Below are positions 1 through 11,886 of a stretch of 64,000 bases of DNA, one piece after another (positions within the stretch are counted from its first letter, which is position 1; every line of letters starts with the position of its first letter). The translations under genes were made by a program, and so were the position numbers. Under the pieces are notes generated by a model. That model searched no databases. It saw nothing but the letters and a program-made list of their open reading frames with translations, and was not told the origin of the DNA. Source of the stretch: Heterodera schachtii (taxonomy: Eukaryota > Nematoda > Chromadorea > Rhabditida > Heteroderidae); NCBI GenBank assembly GCA_023374025.1, contig SIJG01000006.1, positions 1,255,814 through 1,319,813 of the forward strand, read 5' to 3'.

Positions 1-2733
1 GATTGTCTGAAACAGCGTCGAATACCGGTGTACGGTTCAGAAAGCACTGCAACTGTTCCTTAAGACGTCCAATTTCCGCTGCGGTTGGCGCGCCTTGCGC
101 CGGCTGTGTTGGAGTGCCGCCGCCAACTGCGGCAGAGGGCAGTGCCAATGGAAGTGTTGCGGCCGCCGGTGCACTTATCTTGCGCCAAACGCTGCTGGTG
201 GCACATTCATCGGCTGACAATCGGATGGGAAAGATTACCCATTCAATTGATAATAAAAAAACAGTCGGAAACATTTTAAATTATAATAAATTTGCAAAAA
301 ATAAATGATTGTGATTTTTAAATTAAATAATAAATTCAGTGGTTTTTGTTACAAAAAATTTAATTTACATTCTGTCGCCACTCCGCGACGGAGTTCAGCC
401 AATTCGGCGAGTTGAATTTCCAACAACCAAAGAACCAACAAATCGCGACGCATTTTATCCTCAAATGTTAAAAAACGGTTTAATCTGGCAATACTAAAAG
501 GTGAAATAGCAACATTGGCCACCTCATTGGCACGTGCCGGCATTGGAATTTGGCCAAGTTTCAGTTCCAAAAAACGCTTCAGTCCATTCCTGGCACTGGT
601 GCCAGCGGTAAGCAAATGGAGCACCACCCTTTCGAAGGGTTTGTCGGATTGGGCCAACGACTCAGCCGCAGCAACAAAACTGCGCAAAAAAAAGACTGAA
701 AATTTAAATTTTACATTATTTTCTTTTACTTTTTGTCAGTCAAAAATTTCTCCGCCTCCCTTTTAATGATCAGCTGAAATGGCTGTTTGTCTTCCATTTG
801 ATTGGCCACTTTTTTCGCCTTGGAAAATTCGCCTTTGGCCAAATAGTGCCGCCAAACATATCTAAAGCAATTTGTTAATTTCTTTAAAGTTTCTCCAAGA
901 ATGCCTCGTCTCGTCATTGGGCCGATATGAAAACATGGACGACTCGGTGCCAACCCAAACCAAATGGGAGGAGGCGTCACGGCACATTCCGATCACTTTT
1001 GGAATGCCCTGAAGGGATAGAAATTGTGCCAATTTTGATACATTTAATCATACCATAAAAATATCTTCGAACGTGGTTGTTTCATCCAACAGCGAAATCG
1101 CGTTCAATCGACTAGAAAAAAGACGCAAGAAATGGTGTTCGGTGAGCACAATGTCCAGCGGATAATCGACTCGGCCTTCCGAAAGCCGATGCCTTAACAA
1201 ATCAATTCCCGATATGGCATTGGATATTTCTTTCTCAGCGTTCATCGCTCACTTTAAAGTTTTGGTGCCAATGTCCATCATGTCGTACGCGTCGGGCAAC
1301 GCGCGCTTCCGCGCTCTTCCCGTGCCCACGTTGCCAATGCAAATTCCGCTGGAACTAAGCCAACCAAACCTAATGCAATGAAAAAAAAGGTGCCATCAAA
1401 ATCTATTATCTGGAAAATTTATAAATAACAATTACCTGAACCGGCACCCGTCGCTGTCATCCGAACAGTTCATCGGCTGAATGGCCAATGTGCTGGGCAA
1501 ACGTTCCTCAACCCCAGCCTCCATGCAAAGGTAACGAGGCCGGTGATCAGCTTCAAAGGGAACAAAAAGCCGTAATTTACGAACAAATTGCCGTACCGTT
1601 CCAATTGAACAACGCTTGAAGGACGGCCTCCCGCTCGGGCATTGACTGTTCCACCAAAGCACTGCTCCACACTGTGCTCACCATTTGTTGGCCTGGGAGC
1701 GGTGCCAACGGTTGAGCAGCAGCAGCCATATTTGGCGGGCCGGCCAAGCAGTACAGACGATTGGGCACGCAGACCAACAGAAGAAAACTGAGAAGAAGTA
1801 ATAGAAATATGGAATCGGCAGAAATAAAGCTCTTGGACTGTTTGTAGAAACCGAATTTGAAATTAAAAATTGTTCCAGAAAACTCACTGTTCGTCGTCCC
1901 CCTCGGGAAATTGGCGTAGGCAAAGGCCGGAGATGGGCAATTCTTTGTCGTCGACTAATGAGCTGGACAGCAAATTCAGATAAGGCACGGGAAGGGTGGT
2001 GGTGGAGGCTGCGGTAATATTTGTCTCATACAAATTCCCTAAATTAGGGGAAATGGAAAACAATGTCAAATTGGAGTTAGTTCGAAAAACAATCATATTT
2101 AGTCCAGATGGGATGGTAAAAGTAACGATCGGACGGAGGCATTACCATGTATTATTGGACAAAATGAGACGGTGCCCAAACGGAAAAAAAATCAAAAAAT
2201 ACCCGAAATACATAAAAACAGTATCTACCACTAACAATAACCACCACCTTTGGCTGTGCCCAGAACAATGAAACCCGTCTCAATGTCTTTGCAGAATTCG
2301 GAGTTCCATCCAATTGCGCTTATCACATGGCCCTGTCTTTTTTTTTAATTTAAGCCAAAGTGCCAATTACTCCTTCACCCCCCCCCCGTGCCCACTTTCA
2401 ATCGTCGGAGTGATTTTACAGACGCACTGCGCATGTGAACGTAGAAATTGTCGCCGGCTCCGGTGCTGACCAACGCGTGCTGTCCGCCGGGGTCCATGTG
2501 AAGGAAAGCGACGCGGTCCATCGAATCGATGGGCAATTTTAAGTCTGAAAAGGGCCATTATTCCGTGCAATGTTTTTGGTCGCATTGTTTTCTTTTGTCC
2601 CACTTGTCCGCCGTCCGTTCTGCAGCCGAATGTGGCTCAACTGTTGCCCATTTTGCACTATTAGCATCAGTCCATTTTGTACGGCGAAATGTGTGACGGC
2701 GAAGAGACTTTTAATGGCAGGGGGATAAACCAT
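1..2733 (-). CDS. vps-18: VPS18-like HOPS/CORVET subunit (partial)
   Basis: Resembles VPS18, the core subunit of the CORVET and HOPS tethering complexes that act in endosome/lysosome fusion. Exons seen, in plus coordinates: about 2608-2703, 2396-2538, 1888-2038, 1597-1787, 1436-1550, 1255-1372, 1054-1195, 905-1008, 730-861, 369-679 and 1-213. The N-terminal beta-propeller region is recognisable: FGWLSSSGICIG corresponds to the FAWM.G.GV.YG segment of the family, followed by PLDIVLTEHHFLRLF and then LVWVGTESSMFSY. The start of the helical solenoid follows as YVWRHYLAKGEFSKAK, a close match to the VW..YL....F..AK stretch. One intron, 862-904, has a GC donor; splicing there joins DETR to YVWR in frame. 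The exon at 1-213 has an Ala/Pro/Gly-rich insertion not expected in the family. The C-terminal RING part lies outside the window. The true start codon was not identified; the first clear exon begins near 2703. Confidence 0.85.
862..904 (-). other. GC-AG intron in VPS18
   Basis: On the minus strand the exon ends GAG and the intron begins GCATTC and ends TTTAG. There is no GT donor in this interval, and reading through meets a stop. Removing these 43 nt restores the conserved VW..YL segment in frame. Confidence 0.75.
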
Positions 2734-2870
2734 TCATCCAATATTTTAAGACATACTTCAGCTCGGATTGGTGGCGCACAAAAATTTCTTTTGAAGTGTC
2801 TCGCATTTTGGTTTATAAATGGAATCTGTTTAAAAGTGGGTATGTTAGCATTATTTAAAGCGGTCCATTC

Positions 2871-2925
2871 TCCAGAGTTCGAACCTCCAACCCGAGGGTT
2901 GGATTTAAGAGTCTTGGCCAAATTG
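2871..2925 (-). other. tRNA-like fragment (B-box motif)
   Basis: On the minus strand a TGGCCAAG stretch resembling an A box is followed about 30 nt later by GGTTCGAACTC, a good B box. A full cloverleaf could not be folded by eye and the acceptor stem is not convincing. It is probably a degenerate tRNA or part of a tRNA-derived repeat upstream of VPS18. Confidence 0.35.
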
Positions 2926-2970
2926 GCATTTAATTTTTAAAATCATTGAATCTTGGAAGGACAAAAAAAA

Positions 2971-3620
2971 GCGGTAATACTGCAGAATTGCGTTCCCGAC
3001 GAAAATAAACTTAAAAATTGTATTTAGACGTCATATGAGACGGGGACCTGGGGTTCGAATCCGCTTGGATGCGGATTATTTTTTACGATGCTTTATGGTA
3101 AAAACATGGTCAAAAACATTGATATTGCAAATCTTAGCTCGGATTCGCAATCAGCACCCTTTTTTACCCCAGGAAAGATAAGAATAAAATTTTAATTTAT
3201 TTTTCGTCGGGACCGCAATTCTGTAGTATTCGGAACAGGACAAAACACAGCCGCCGAAACACAGCCGAGACATAAAACAGCCGGGAATAAATTTTTAAAA
3301 AATTTTCAAACTAGAAATTTTTCAAGAAAAAAATCTTAGAAAAATTTTTCTTTGAAAATTCTATGAGAAAAAAATGTTTCAAGAAATTTTCAACGATTTT
3401 TTTTTGAAAATTCTTAGTAAATTTTGAAAAAATCTCCTGAAAATTATAAAAAAAAATTTTTTTCTCATAGAATTTTCAAAGAAAAATTTTTTAAAGTTTT
3501 TTTCTTGAAAATTTCTGTTTGAAAATTTTTTTAAAATTTATTCCCGGCTGTGTTATGTCTCGGCTGTGTTTCGGCCGACTGTGTTCGGGCTGTGTTTTGG
3601 GGTGTACCGTGCAGTATTAC
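2971..3620. repeat. Foldback element (CCCGACGAAAA family), disrupted
   Basis: The left arm at 2971-3020 and the right arm near 3191-3230 are inverted copies (TACTGCAGAATTGCG... against ...CGCAATTCTGTAGTA). The right arm is interrupted by a second foldback at 3231-3610, after which AGTATTACC completes the outer arm. The centre at 3035-3070 contains GGTTCGAATCC, a B-box-like motif. The same family occurs at 44641-45140 and 46647-47112. Confidence 0.7.
3231..3610. mobile_element. Foldback element with ACACAGCCG units
   Basis: A 380-bp palindromic element. The arms carry repeated units of the type AAACACAGCCG, and on the other side CGGCTGTGTT several times, with an AT-rich imperfect hairpin between them. 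It is flanked by the near-identical octamers GTAGTATT (3223-3230) and GCAGTATT (3611-3618). Its right terminus (TTTTGGGGTGTA) matches the terminus of the element at 57155-57544. No coding sequence is visible. Confidence 0.7.
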
Positions 3621-3965
3621 CAAAAAAGCTATGAACGAAATCCACCAATAAAATACATAAAAGGAACAGAAGCGGATAACTGAGAAAAAAACTATTTTTA
3701 GAAATAACTCATCCAAAAAAAGATACACACAAATAAAAATAGCATTCATTTATTTATGCTTTTTTAAATAAATTTTAATTTTGAAAACGAAGAATCTCGT
3801 ATGTTTAAAAATGTTAGAACGACAAACGAATAATGCACAATAAATTGATGAGAAATGGGCAAGGGACAGACAAAACGAACAAAATCTGATTATGAGACGG
3901 AAAATGTTCAAAAAAACATATCGAATTAAATAAGAGATTGCCGTAAATGGTTCCCAATTTGTTCT

Positions 3966-5811
3966 TCAAGCAGTGAGCAGTTTGTTAAACTTGTCCCTAA
4001 CAGCCTCCAAAAAGTCCATCGTGTAAAGGTAAGAGCCCTCGCGGGCGCCCTTCAGTCCGTAGATGCAAATGGCCAGGTCTTTGGTCATTTTGCCGTCTTC
4101 GATAGTGGCCACACAAGCGTTCTCCAAAGTACGAGCGAATCTTTGTGTTTTTTTTAGTCAGTCATCAAATTTATAGATAACACGCGGAAGTTCAAATTTT
4201 TGTTTGGAAGTTTGAAACAACAAAACCCACTTCACAAGGGCGTCGTTTCCGTCCAAAACACCGCGATGCTCCAACCCGCGGGTCCACGCGAAAATTGAAG
4301 CCACTGGATTTGTGGACGTTGGATTACCCTAAAAATGTGAATATTGAAAATACAATTTGGAAATATCTTGCCAGAAAAGCATTTTCCTCACCTTTTGGTG
4401 TTCGCGGAAGTGACGCGTAACAGTTCCATGTGCAGCCTCAGGCTTCGATAGTTTTTCCGTCCGGACACATTAAAACAGCTAAAAAATTTTGCTTAATAAA
4501 ACAAGTAATTTATTTTATTGCCAATTCGCTCACATGTCATAAGGCCCAATGACCCGTACCCCTGGGCCACCACGTCACTTTGGACGTCACCGTCGTAGTT
4601 TTTGCAGGCCCAAACAAAGCCACCCTCACTTTTCAACATTTGCGCGACCATATCGTCGATGAGTCGGTGTTCGTAGTAAATTCCCAGCGCTTCGAATTTG
4701 GATTTGTATTCCCTGGAAATTTTTAATGCTACTACAAATTAAAGAAGCATTTTACAGTTGATAGGAATACCTGTCGAAAATTTCCTGGAAAATGTCTTTG
4801 AAGCGGCCATCGTAGCGCTTCAAAATTGTGTTTTTGGTGCTCAAGAAAAGAGGAAATTGCTTTTTGAGGGCGTATTGGAAGCAGGAATGGGCAAAGCCAC
4901 GGATGGAGTCGTCCGTGTTATACCTTAATTTGTAAATTTTTAAAGAAAATAAAAGCAAGCTTCTGCCCCTAATCGTTAAAATAAATTTTCTCCATTTTCC
5001 CCCCACTCACATGCCCATTATAATACCGCCCGTATCGGCAAAGTTGAACACCGAGTGCCTCTCAACTTGTCCGTCACTTTTAATGATGTTTATTTCAAAT
5101 TTGGCCCCCTTCGGCACCACAATGTCCGTCGCTTTGTATTGGTCACCAAATGCGTGGCGTCCGATCACAATTTCCTTCTTCCACCCGGGCACAATTCGGG
5201 GAATGTTCTTGCAAATGATCGGCTCACGGAACACTGAAACATTTGAGCTTATTTTTTATTCGTTTTTCCAATTAGCATTTAAAATGCTTTATTATATTTC
5301 CAAAGGTTCTTCCTCACCTGTCCCTCCGAGAATGTTTCGGATTGTTCCGTTCGGACTCAACCACATTTTTTTAAGGCCAAATTCCTTCACGCGCGCCTCG
5401 TCCGCCGTAATTGTCGCACATTTTATGCCCACATTGTATTTTTTGATGGCTTCCGCTGCGTCCACTGTCACTTCATCGTCAGTGGCGTCTCGATTTTCGA
5501 TGCTCAAGTCGTAATATTTGATGTCGATGTCGAGATAGGGCAGGATCAGCTAAATGGAGAAAGTCAAAGAAAAAGGAAATTCAAAATATGTAATTTAAGG
5601 AATGTTTCATTCTCCCGGTAACCTTCTCTTTGATGCCAGCCCAAATTATCCTCGTCATTTCGTCTCCATCCAAATCCACCACCGGATTGGCGACTCGAAT
5701 TTTTTGCATTGCCAAATTTGAGACGGAAAAATATCGAGAAAGAAGAAATTGTTTGTTGTTACTCAGAACTGCCCTTAAGTGACGCGTCGGGAGAACACTC
5801 AGCAGCGACAT
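3966..5811 (-). CDS. idh: Isocitrate dehydrogenase [NADP], probably mitochondrial
   Basis: Oxidatively decarboxylates isocitrate to 2-oxoglutarate, making NADPH. Eight exons in plus coordinates: 5623-5811, 5318-5549, 5011-5233, 4771-4923, 4534-4712, 4392-4478, 4231-4328 and 3966-4140. Family landmarks are all present: [15 protein letters not shown] near the N terminus, then [46 protein letters not shown] and [19 protein letters not shown]. The N terminus ([16 protein letters not shown]...) is basic, lacks acidic residues and resembles a mitochondrial presequence; an upstream in-frame ATG at 5871 is an alternative start. Exon lengths sum to 1336 nt, one more than a multiple of three. The extra base is in exon 6 near 4441, where GAAGCCTGAGG should read GAAGCTGAGG to give EAEAAHGT. 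So the frame breaks there, either by an assembly error or by a real mutation. Confidence 0.92.
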
Positions 5812-6073
5812 TTTCGCTGTAATTGGGAAGGAGAGGAGAGATTTTATCTTCGATATTCGCCACCCAAACATATGAGAAATCTGCTGATTGGTCTTGGCTT
5901 ATGACTAACGGAAGGAATGACTGTACAATACCGAGAACGAAAAGGAAACGATAAGTCGTGAAAAAATGGAGCCCAAGGTCAAAGTAAATTGGATGAATAA
6001 AAGAGGGTTAAAAATTATATTTATTTATAAATTGATTATTTTTAACCATTATTTTATCAATAAAAAAGGCATT

Positions 6074-6303
6074 AAAATTTCGGCGCTATTTGCAAATACA
6101 CTAGTCCCAGGTAGGTTCTCGGGGCCATAATCATGAGAAATTAGTCAAAATAGATGTCAGATTCGTGATCAGGGACCACCAAAATCCCCGGAAAAGTTTT
6201 TCACAAATTATTATCAAAAAAAAAAAATTTGCAAAACAAAAGGTCTCCCCTTTGGTTTTAATAAAATTCAAAGTTGGTCTATTTGCAAATAGCGCCAAAA
6301 TTT
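6074..6303. repeat. Small foldback repeat
   Basis: GGCGCTATTTGCAAATA near 6080 is inverted as TATTTGCAAATAGCGCC near 6275, with about 180 bp between. The interior contains CAGATTCGTGATCAGGGACC, related to the GTCGCTGATCACGAAT repeat family found elsewhere in the window. Confidence 0.6.
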
Positions 6304-6835
6304 GTCCATCTTTATCTTTTAGAACGAGGAAGTACAAAATGAACGTTATGTTAACAAAAACACCCACTCAGACACCACCAGGCACATGCAACGAAAAAAA
6401 AAAAAGAAAAAATTAATGATTTTTGACGTAAAGAACGGACGAACGGAAATGCAGGGGAAGGCAACAGTTGTGAGCCATGGCAATAACAGAGATCAGTGCA
6501 CTCTTAAGAAATTAAATAATCGAACGAACAACTGACGGATGGGTCACCAAAAGGAAAACAATGAGAAAATTGAAAAAATAAAACAAAGACGCAAGGATTT
6601 AAAGTAGAAAACAGCTCATTAAATGTGGGATTGATTATACCCTTAAAAAAAATACTGTAACACTGATTTCTATTGGAGAGAGTACGGTAATTAATTACAG
6701 AATCTTACCGAAAAACCGAAATTTTTAATTTAATTAAATTTTTCGCTTCTTTTTTTCTTTTTGTGTCTAATGAAAATATTTAGCATAAAGCTTGAACTGC
6801 GAGAGGGAAATGTAAATAGAAAATAGCGACGGGAA

Positions 6836-6853
6836 AAGAGAGAGAGAGAGAGA
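6836..6853. repeat. (GA)n microsatellite
   Basis: An uninterrupted run of nine GA/AG dinucleotides. Confidence 0.9.
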
Positions 6854-9266
6854 ATTACAGCAAATATTATTGGGGGTGGGTGGTTGGACGGTGAGGCAAA
6901 AATGTACAAAGCATCCGACGGAGGACGGACAAATTGCTTTTCCAACCATCAAAAACAATCGATCAATCAAACAGCAACCATTTGCTAAATAAAATAATTA
7001 ATCCTATTTAAAAATCCATTCCTTAATTAATGTAAGTAGAATAAAAACCCAATTTGTTGGCCTTTGCTTTTTTCCCTGCCATTATTTAATCCATGAAAAT
7101 CTCTCTACGGACTGACATTGCCACGAGCGGTGCTCACGAAGGACTGCTTATCTCAACTGGGTTTTATACACCAGATAAACTTGCCATCGCTTCACCAATT
7201 GGTAACACATTGGCAAAAGCGGCGTGATATTAACGATTTTCTTTCCCATAATGTGGAAGGACCCAATTGTGTTCCATTTCGGCAATTTTTTCCTTCTTTT
7301 TGCTCCAATTCAAATGGGTTTTCGGAATCGCCGTTCCACCTTCAAAATGGCATGGAAATTGCGGAACAGTGGCATCAGCAGCAGAACATAACTTCACCAG
7401 CAGAAAATGATCAAAATAGCGGTGATCAGCAGAGGGATAATTAGGAAAAAGGAGGACAAACGACTATTAGAGAAGGCTACAGTATCTCAATCTCTAAACG
7501 GAATCTTTTTACAGTACCCTTTATTAATTAGCGGACTATCAGAGAAACAATGACGAAGTGCCGAAGTCAACAGCTGAAGTGGGACCACCAATGCCAACAA
7601 ATTCCGAAACGATTTTGCCAGAAATGGAAATAATAAAGCTGAATTTATTTGGAAACGATAACGGAAACCCATCGGTAGCCATTGGCGATTAATGAATAAA
7701 TGTTTCGACATTATTACGCCTTAAAATTTTATCAGAACAAAGGCAAATGCACGGCGCAACTTTTTCCATTGAATCGCCTTTCAAAGGGACCATCTTTTTC
7801 GAATTTGGACGACAAAAAACACACAGACCAAAAGTGCCAAAGAAAGTTGAACAGCCCATTGTTATGCGACACGACGACCACCCGAACGACGTAGGGCAAA
7901 ATTGAAAAAGGGAAAACTTAAAAAGGCATTTTCTAAGCGTGGAAGTGTTCCGTGCCAAACCCGACAGTGCGCACTTCTTCCAACTCCCGAAAGGACCTTT
8001 GAGCACAGCCAAACAAAGTGTGGAGCTAATTCCCGTTGGGGGACCGGACTACGAGAGAACGGACAGGTGGAGATTTTAGTCGGAATAAAAGAATATTTGA
8101 ATGAAAGAGACACAAATGGGAAGGGACCGACCGCGGCACACCAAATCCACTAATGAATTACCTAATTAAAGGTCGGAAACTCAATTTTCTGATCGGGTCA
8201 ATTCACTACGGCATGATTCTGCCCCGAAAAACCTTCAGTGGGGCGAGTGTTCGCCTCGTCTTCCTTCTCCGTCGATTGGCGGCCAAATGACCTTCTCTCC
8301 CTCTGCTGATGGGTCGTCTTTTGCGGCATTTTCGCCCCCGAGGCAATGCTCAACGCCGCTTCTTTCTGCTGGTTGTGCGGAATTCTCAGAGAATTTCATG
8401 CCGATTTTCATTCATTTTTTAAAATTATTCAGCAGAATCCCAACGGCCCACCACCGAAAACCGACAAGAAATGGTGGGACCAATTGCTTCGTCTCCGCTC
8501 TCTCCGCGATCTTCGGCCGATGGTTTGACCACAGTTTTGCGGCGGCAGCGGTGCGACAAAAGCGAAAGATTCATCCGAGAGAGAAAAAGCGACGGAGGAA
8601 CGGAAGAAAAAGTGCCGCCTCGGCCTCCGAAAAGCAGGGACAAAACGAAGACATTTTGGGAGGGCAATAAGACACCTCCAAGGCCACCGAAGCCGATAAA
8701 TATTTACGGAAGTGAAAATATTAAAGGACTGACGGATTAAAATAAAAGACAAATGACTTTCAGGTCACAAAGCGCCGGTTTGATTGCATCTGACAACGTT
8801 TTAAAGCTGTACCAGACCAGAGATTGTCTGGGAAGGATTGTCTACGAATGGTGATAAATAAAAGAAAGATAGAGATTTAGCGTAAAATTGTAATTAAGCT
8901 AACAATAAGCCATAACAAGAGAGGATTAATTCAAGTAAATTTTGTGTTTTGTTTACTAAGGAAATTGGTAATGAATATTTTCCAGAAAATTTCGTGATTG
9001 TTAATCCTAGGGTTTCCTTTTTTAGGCAAATGCCTAAAACTTATGCGCACTTAATATGCAAAGATAAGCACGAAAAACGCGTTTTCCGCTTGGTTTGGGG
9101 GTGTCTACGATGACTTTTATAATGCATATTTTTGCCTATTCGGCGTTTTTGAAGTGCCTATTTTAGGATTTTCGAAAAAATCCTTAACAATCCCAAAATT
9201 TAATTTTTTTTTTTTCTTAATAAATATTTTTGATTTAAATAGTTGTCTTTATTTGGAAAAAAATTT

Positions 9267-9685
9267 GGTACTCATGCAGTTTACAGGGTACTTTTAACAT
9301 GCATTTTTAAATGCCTATAAATGTGTCATATAAATTAATGAAAATAATTTTAAGGGGTTTTTGAGGTCGCTGATCACGAATCCGGGCTCAGATCAGCGCT
9401 ACCATTCACTACATGAGCTGTACAGGAACAACAAATTGACAGGCTTCCTGTACCAATAATACCCTCATGGGCAGGATGCCCATGAGGATATCATCCATAC
9501 AAATTTTCTAAATTTATTTTTGTTCGAGTTCGGGTCAGGGGTTCGAAATTTGCAAAAATGGGTGCTGTATTCGTGATCAGCGACCTCAAAAACCCCTTAA
9601 AACTTGTTTTCATTAATTTCTAAATACATTTATAGGCATTTGAAAAAGTATGTTAAAAGTACCCTGTAAACTGCATGAGTACCAA
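9267..9685. repeat. Long inverted repeat (GTCGCTGATCACGAAT family)
   Basis: About 120 bp at 9267-9388 (GGTACTCATGCAGTTTACAG ... GAGGTCGCTGATCACGAATC) is inverted at 9567-9685. The spacer includes a CCCATGAGG/CATGGGCAGG mini-inversion. The arms' inner part is the signature of a family dispersed in the window (26070-27102, 28855-29040, 46830-47040, 52697-53025). No coding capacity. Confidence 0.85.
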
Positions 9686-9745
9686 AAATTTAACCTATTT
9701 AATAATTTCATTTAAATTGAAATATTTGTTTTTACGTGTTTTAAT

Positions 9746-10716
9746 TAGAGCTGCACGGGTCCGAGACCCGACCGGGTCTCAGACCCGGATACCCGGTTTT
9801 TTCAAGACCCGGACCCGGACTCGGTTTTTTGAAAATCCAATACCCGGTACCCGACCCGGTAGGTCCGGGTCCAAAAGTACACTGGTAAGAATGGGGGTCT
9901 GGATCAAATTGTTGACCAAAGTTGGAAGAAAGGAAATTTTTTTCATAATTAAATTAAGATTTCTTTTAAAAATTAGTCATTTGTTGCTCATGTGGCTTAG
10001 TGGTTAATCTATTGGATTCTTTTCCTTCTTTCTCAGGTTCAATTCTTTCTCATATCGATCTTCTAAATATTTTTTAAAGATTTTTTGAAAACTTCTAGTT
10101 TATCATTTCATAAATCAAAAATTTTTAAATAAAATTACTTTCTTCTTTAATAAATAAATTTTTAAAAAATTTTGATATAAATTTTATACAATATCAAAAA
10201 AATAAATTTTGAAGGAAAAATATTTTTGCATAAATTTTCGATTTTCCTTGTTGGTGCCCCTCCAAAACCTACCTCACCCAAATTTTCGTAAAAATTTCGC
10301 TAAATTTTTCCAAAAGTCCACAAAACTACTAATTTTTTGTTGAAAATCTGCTAAAAATATGGCCAAAATTCCCAATTTTTCCCGGCGGAGCCTTTCGGCA
10401 CCGCCGGACAGAAATTCTTATTTTTCATAAAAAAAAATTGGCTCAAAATTTAGTAATTTTTTGGACAAAATCTGTTACAAATCGCATTAAGAATTACAAA
10501 AAAAAAAAATTCATGGCCGCCCCTAAGTATAAGCCTTTATTTTTAAGAAAAAATTACCTAATTTGAAAAAAAATATATTTTTTGGATTTTTTTCAGGACC
10601 CGGTTGGACCCGATACCCGGACTCGGTTTAAAATCTTGGACCCGGACCCGGCTTTTCGGGACCCGGCAATACCCGGACCCGACTTTTGCCCAAATACCCG
10701 GACCCGTGCAGCCCTA
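9746..10716. mobile_element. hAT-like non-autonomous element, ACCCGG-rich ends
   Basis: A 971-bp element flanked by the exact 8-bp duplication GTTTTAAT (9738-9745 and 10717-10724). Ends are TAGAGCTGCACGGGTC and GACCCGTGCAGCCCTA, a near-perfect inverted repeat. Subterminal regions are arrays of GGACCCGG/ACCCGG units. The interior contains the shared GC hairpin at 10381-10407 and a tRNA-like stretch at 9983-10050. An 8-bp duplication and this terminus type are typical of hAT elements; no transposase is present. Confidence 0.88.
9983..10050 (+). other. tRNA-like sequence inside hAT-like element
   Basis: TGGCTTAGTGGTTAA (about 9993) is an almost canonical tRNA A box. GGTTCAATTC (10036-10045) is a good B box at ordinary spacing. 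The rest does not fold into a convincing cloverleaf, so this is a degenerate tRNA or a tRNA-derived insertion carried within the element. Confidence 0.5.
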
Positions 10717-10724
10717 GTTTTAAT

Positions 10725-11886
10725 GGGATCGACCCATTTCCCTACGGGGCACCCTCGTTTCGGCGCCGCTCGTTTCGGCGCCAGCCCAATTTTTGGACTA
10801 TAACTTTTTTCTTTGTCAACCAAATCTAACATTATTGGCATCATTCGAAAGCCCTAAGTGTCCTTTATTAGCCTGCAATGTTTCAAAAAATTTCGTTAAG
10901 GTTCAAAAAAAGTTCATGCTAAAAAAGTTAGAAAATCAGGTTTTTTGAATTCTTCTGGTCATAACTTTTTTGAACCTTAACAAAAATTTTTTGAAACATT
11001 GCAGGCTAATAGAGGCCACTTAGGGCTTTCGAATGATACCAAGAATGTTAGATTTGGTTGACAAAGAAAAAAGTTATAGTCTAAAAACTGGGCTGGCGCC
11101 GAAACGAGCGGCGCCGAAACGAGGTGGACCCTTTCCCTACCGCCGTTTCCCTACCAAGGTACCTATTTGGGCCATTTCCAAACCAAAAAAGAAATTTTTC
11201 GGCAAAATTTCAAAAATAAAAGGGGATTTTCAACATTTTGTGTTTCTCATGCATTATGATACAATAAATTTTATGTTTAATGTTGTTGAGAAGAAAATGG
11301 AAATACTTCTAACAAAAAAAGAACCGTACAAAGCTTTAAAACAATGACCATTCGTACTTTTTTACAAGCCGAAGTAAAAATTTTTAAAATAGAGTTTTGT
11401 CTATTTTACCAGCTTTATCCGAATTCCTAAATTGGATCGAGAATTTTTTTCCCCCGAATTTTCAATTGATTTCAAATCGCTTTGTAGGGCTTCCAGGTGC
11501 CCGAAAATTAGGAAGTGAGGCCCGGGTTTAACTATTCAAATTTCATCCAAGCAGGTACTGTAAGAATCCGAAGTCCCTAAAGCTCCAGGATTTTGAGCCC
11601 GGTTTCGGGTTCCCCGGAAGTTGCGAAATTGGGTTTAAACCTATTTTTGGTTTGGTTCAAAATTCGAAAAATTCAGGGATTTGACACTTCTAACTTTTTT
11701 AAAAATGATCGAATCCTGATAAATTTGGTATCATCCGAGAGCCTTGACGAGTTAAGTATAAAAAGCAGTGAATAAATTTTCTTGTGTGTTTTAATCTCAA
11801 TGTTTATCGATATTCAATACTTTTGGTATGGAAATGGCCCAAATACCTTAGTAGGGAAACGGAGGTAGGGAACTGACCCCAACCGT
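10725..11886. mobile_element. Foldback element adjacent to the hAT-like copy
   Basis: Inverted ends contain CCGTTTCCCTACCAAGGTA (about 11142) and its counterpart TACCTTAGTAGGGAAACGG (about 11845). GTTTTAAT occurs on both sides (10717-10724 and 11887-11894), the same octamer that flanks the 9746-10716 element, so the two insertions share the middle copy. The left arm is split by the inner foldback at about 10746-11127. Confidence 0.6.
10746..11127. mobile_element. Inner foldback with 9-bp duplication
   Basis: A near-perfect palindrome of about 380 bp. Left arm CTCGTTTCGGCGCCGCTCG is inverted at the right end, and about 180 bp of each arm (including GGTTGACAAAGAAAAAAGTT) pair. It is flanked by TTTCCCTAC on both sides, a 9-bp duplication of the kind made by Mutator-like elements. 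No coding sequence. Confidence 0.75.

Larger units (their letters stand above)
5880..8990. other. Intergenic stretch without recognisable gene
   Basis: Upstream flank of the IDH gene. Open frames here, for example 7118-7444 and 8287-8670, show no recognised family and no consistent splice pattern. A small inverted repeat lies at 6074-6303 and a GA microsatellite at 6836-6853. The last 700 bases, from about 8210, are more GC-rich and could hold a UTR or an unrecognised exon, but nothing decisive is seen. Confidence 0.5.

Noticed and set aside
2677..2940. Open frame upstream of VPS18 as a separate gene
   Set aside because: It overlaps a VPS18 exon on the other strand and a tRNA-like fragment, and has no recognised similarity.
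3300..3530. AT-rich hairpin as a replication origin or terminator
   Set aside because: It is the interior of a foldback element with near-duplicated flanks; no other evidence for such a role.
8287..8740. Basic, Ser/Arg-rich open frames as a candidate gene
   Set aside because: Several frames are open at once in GC-rich sequence, no conserved motif or splice structure was seen.
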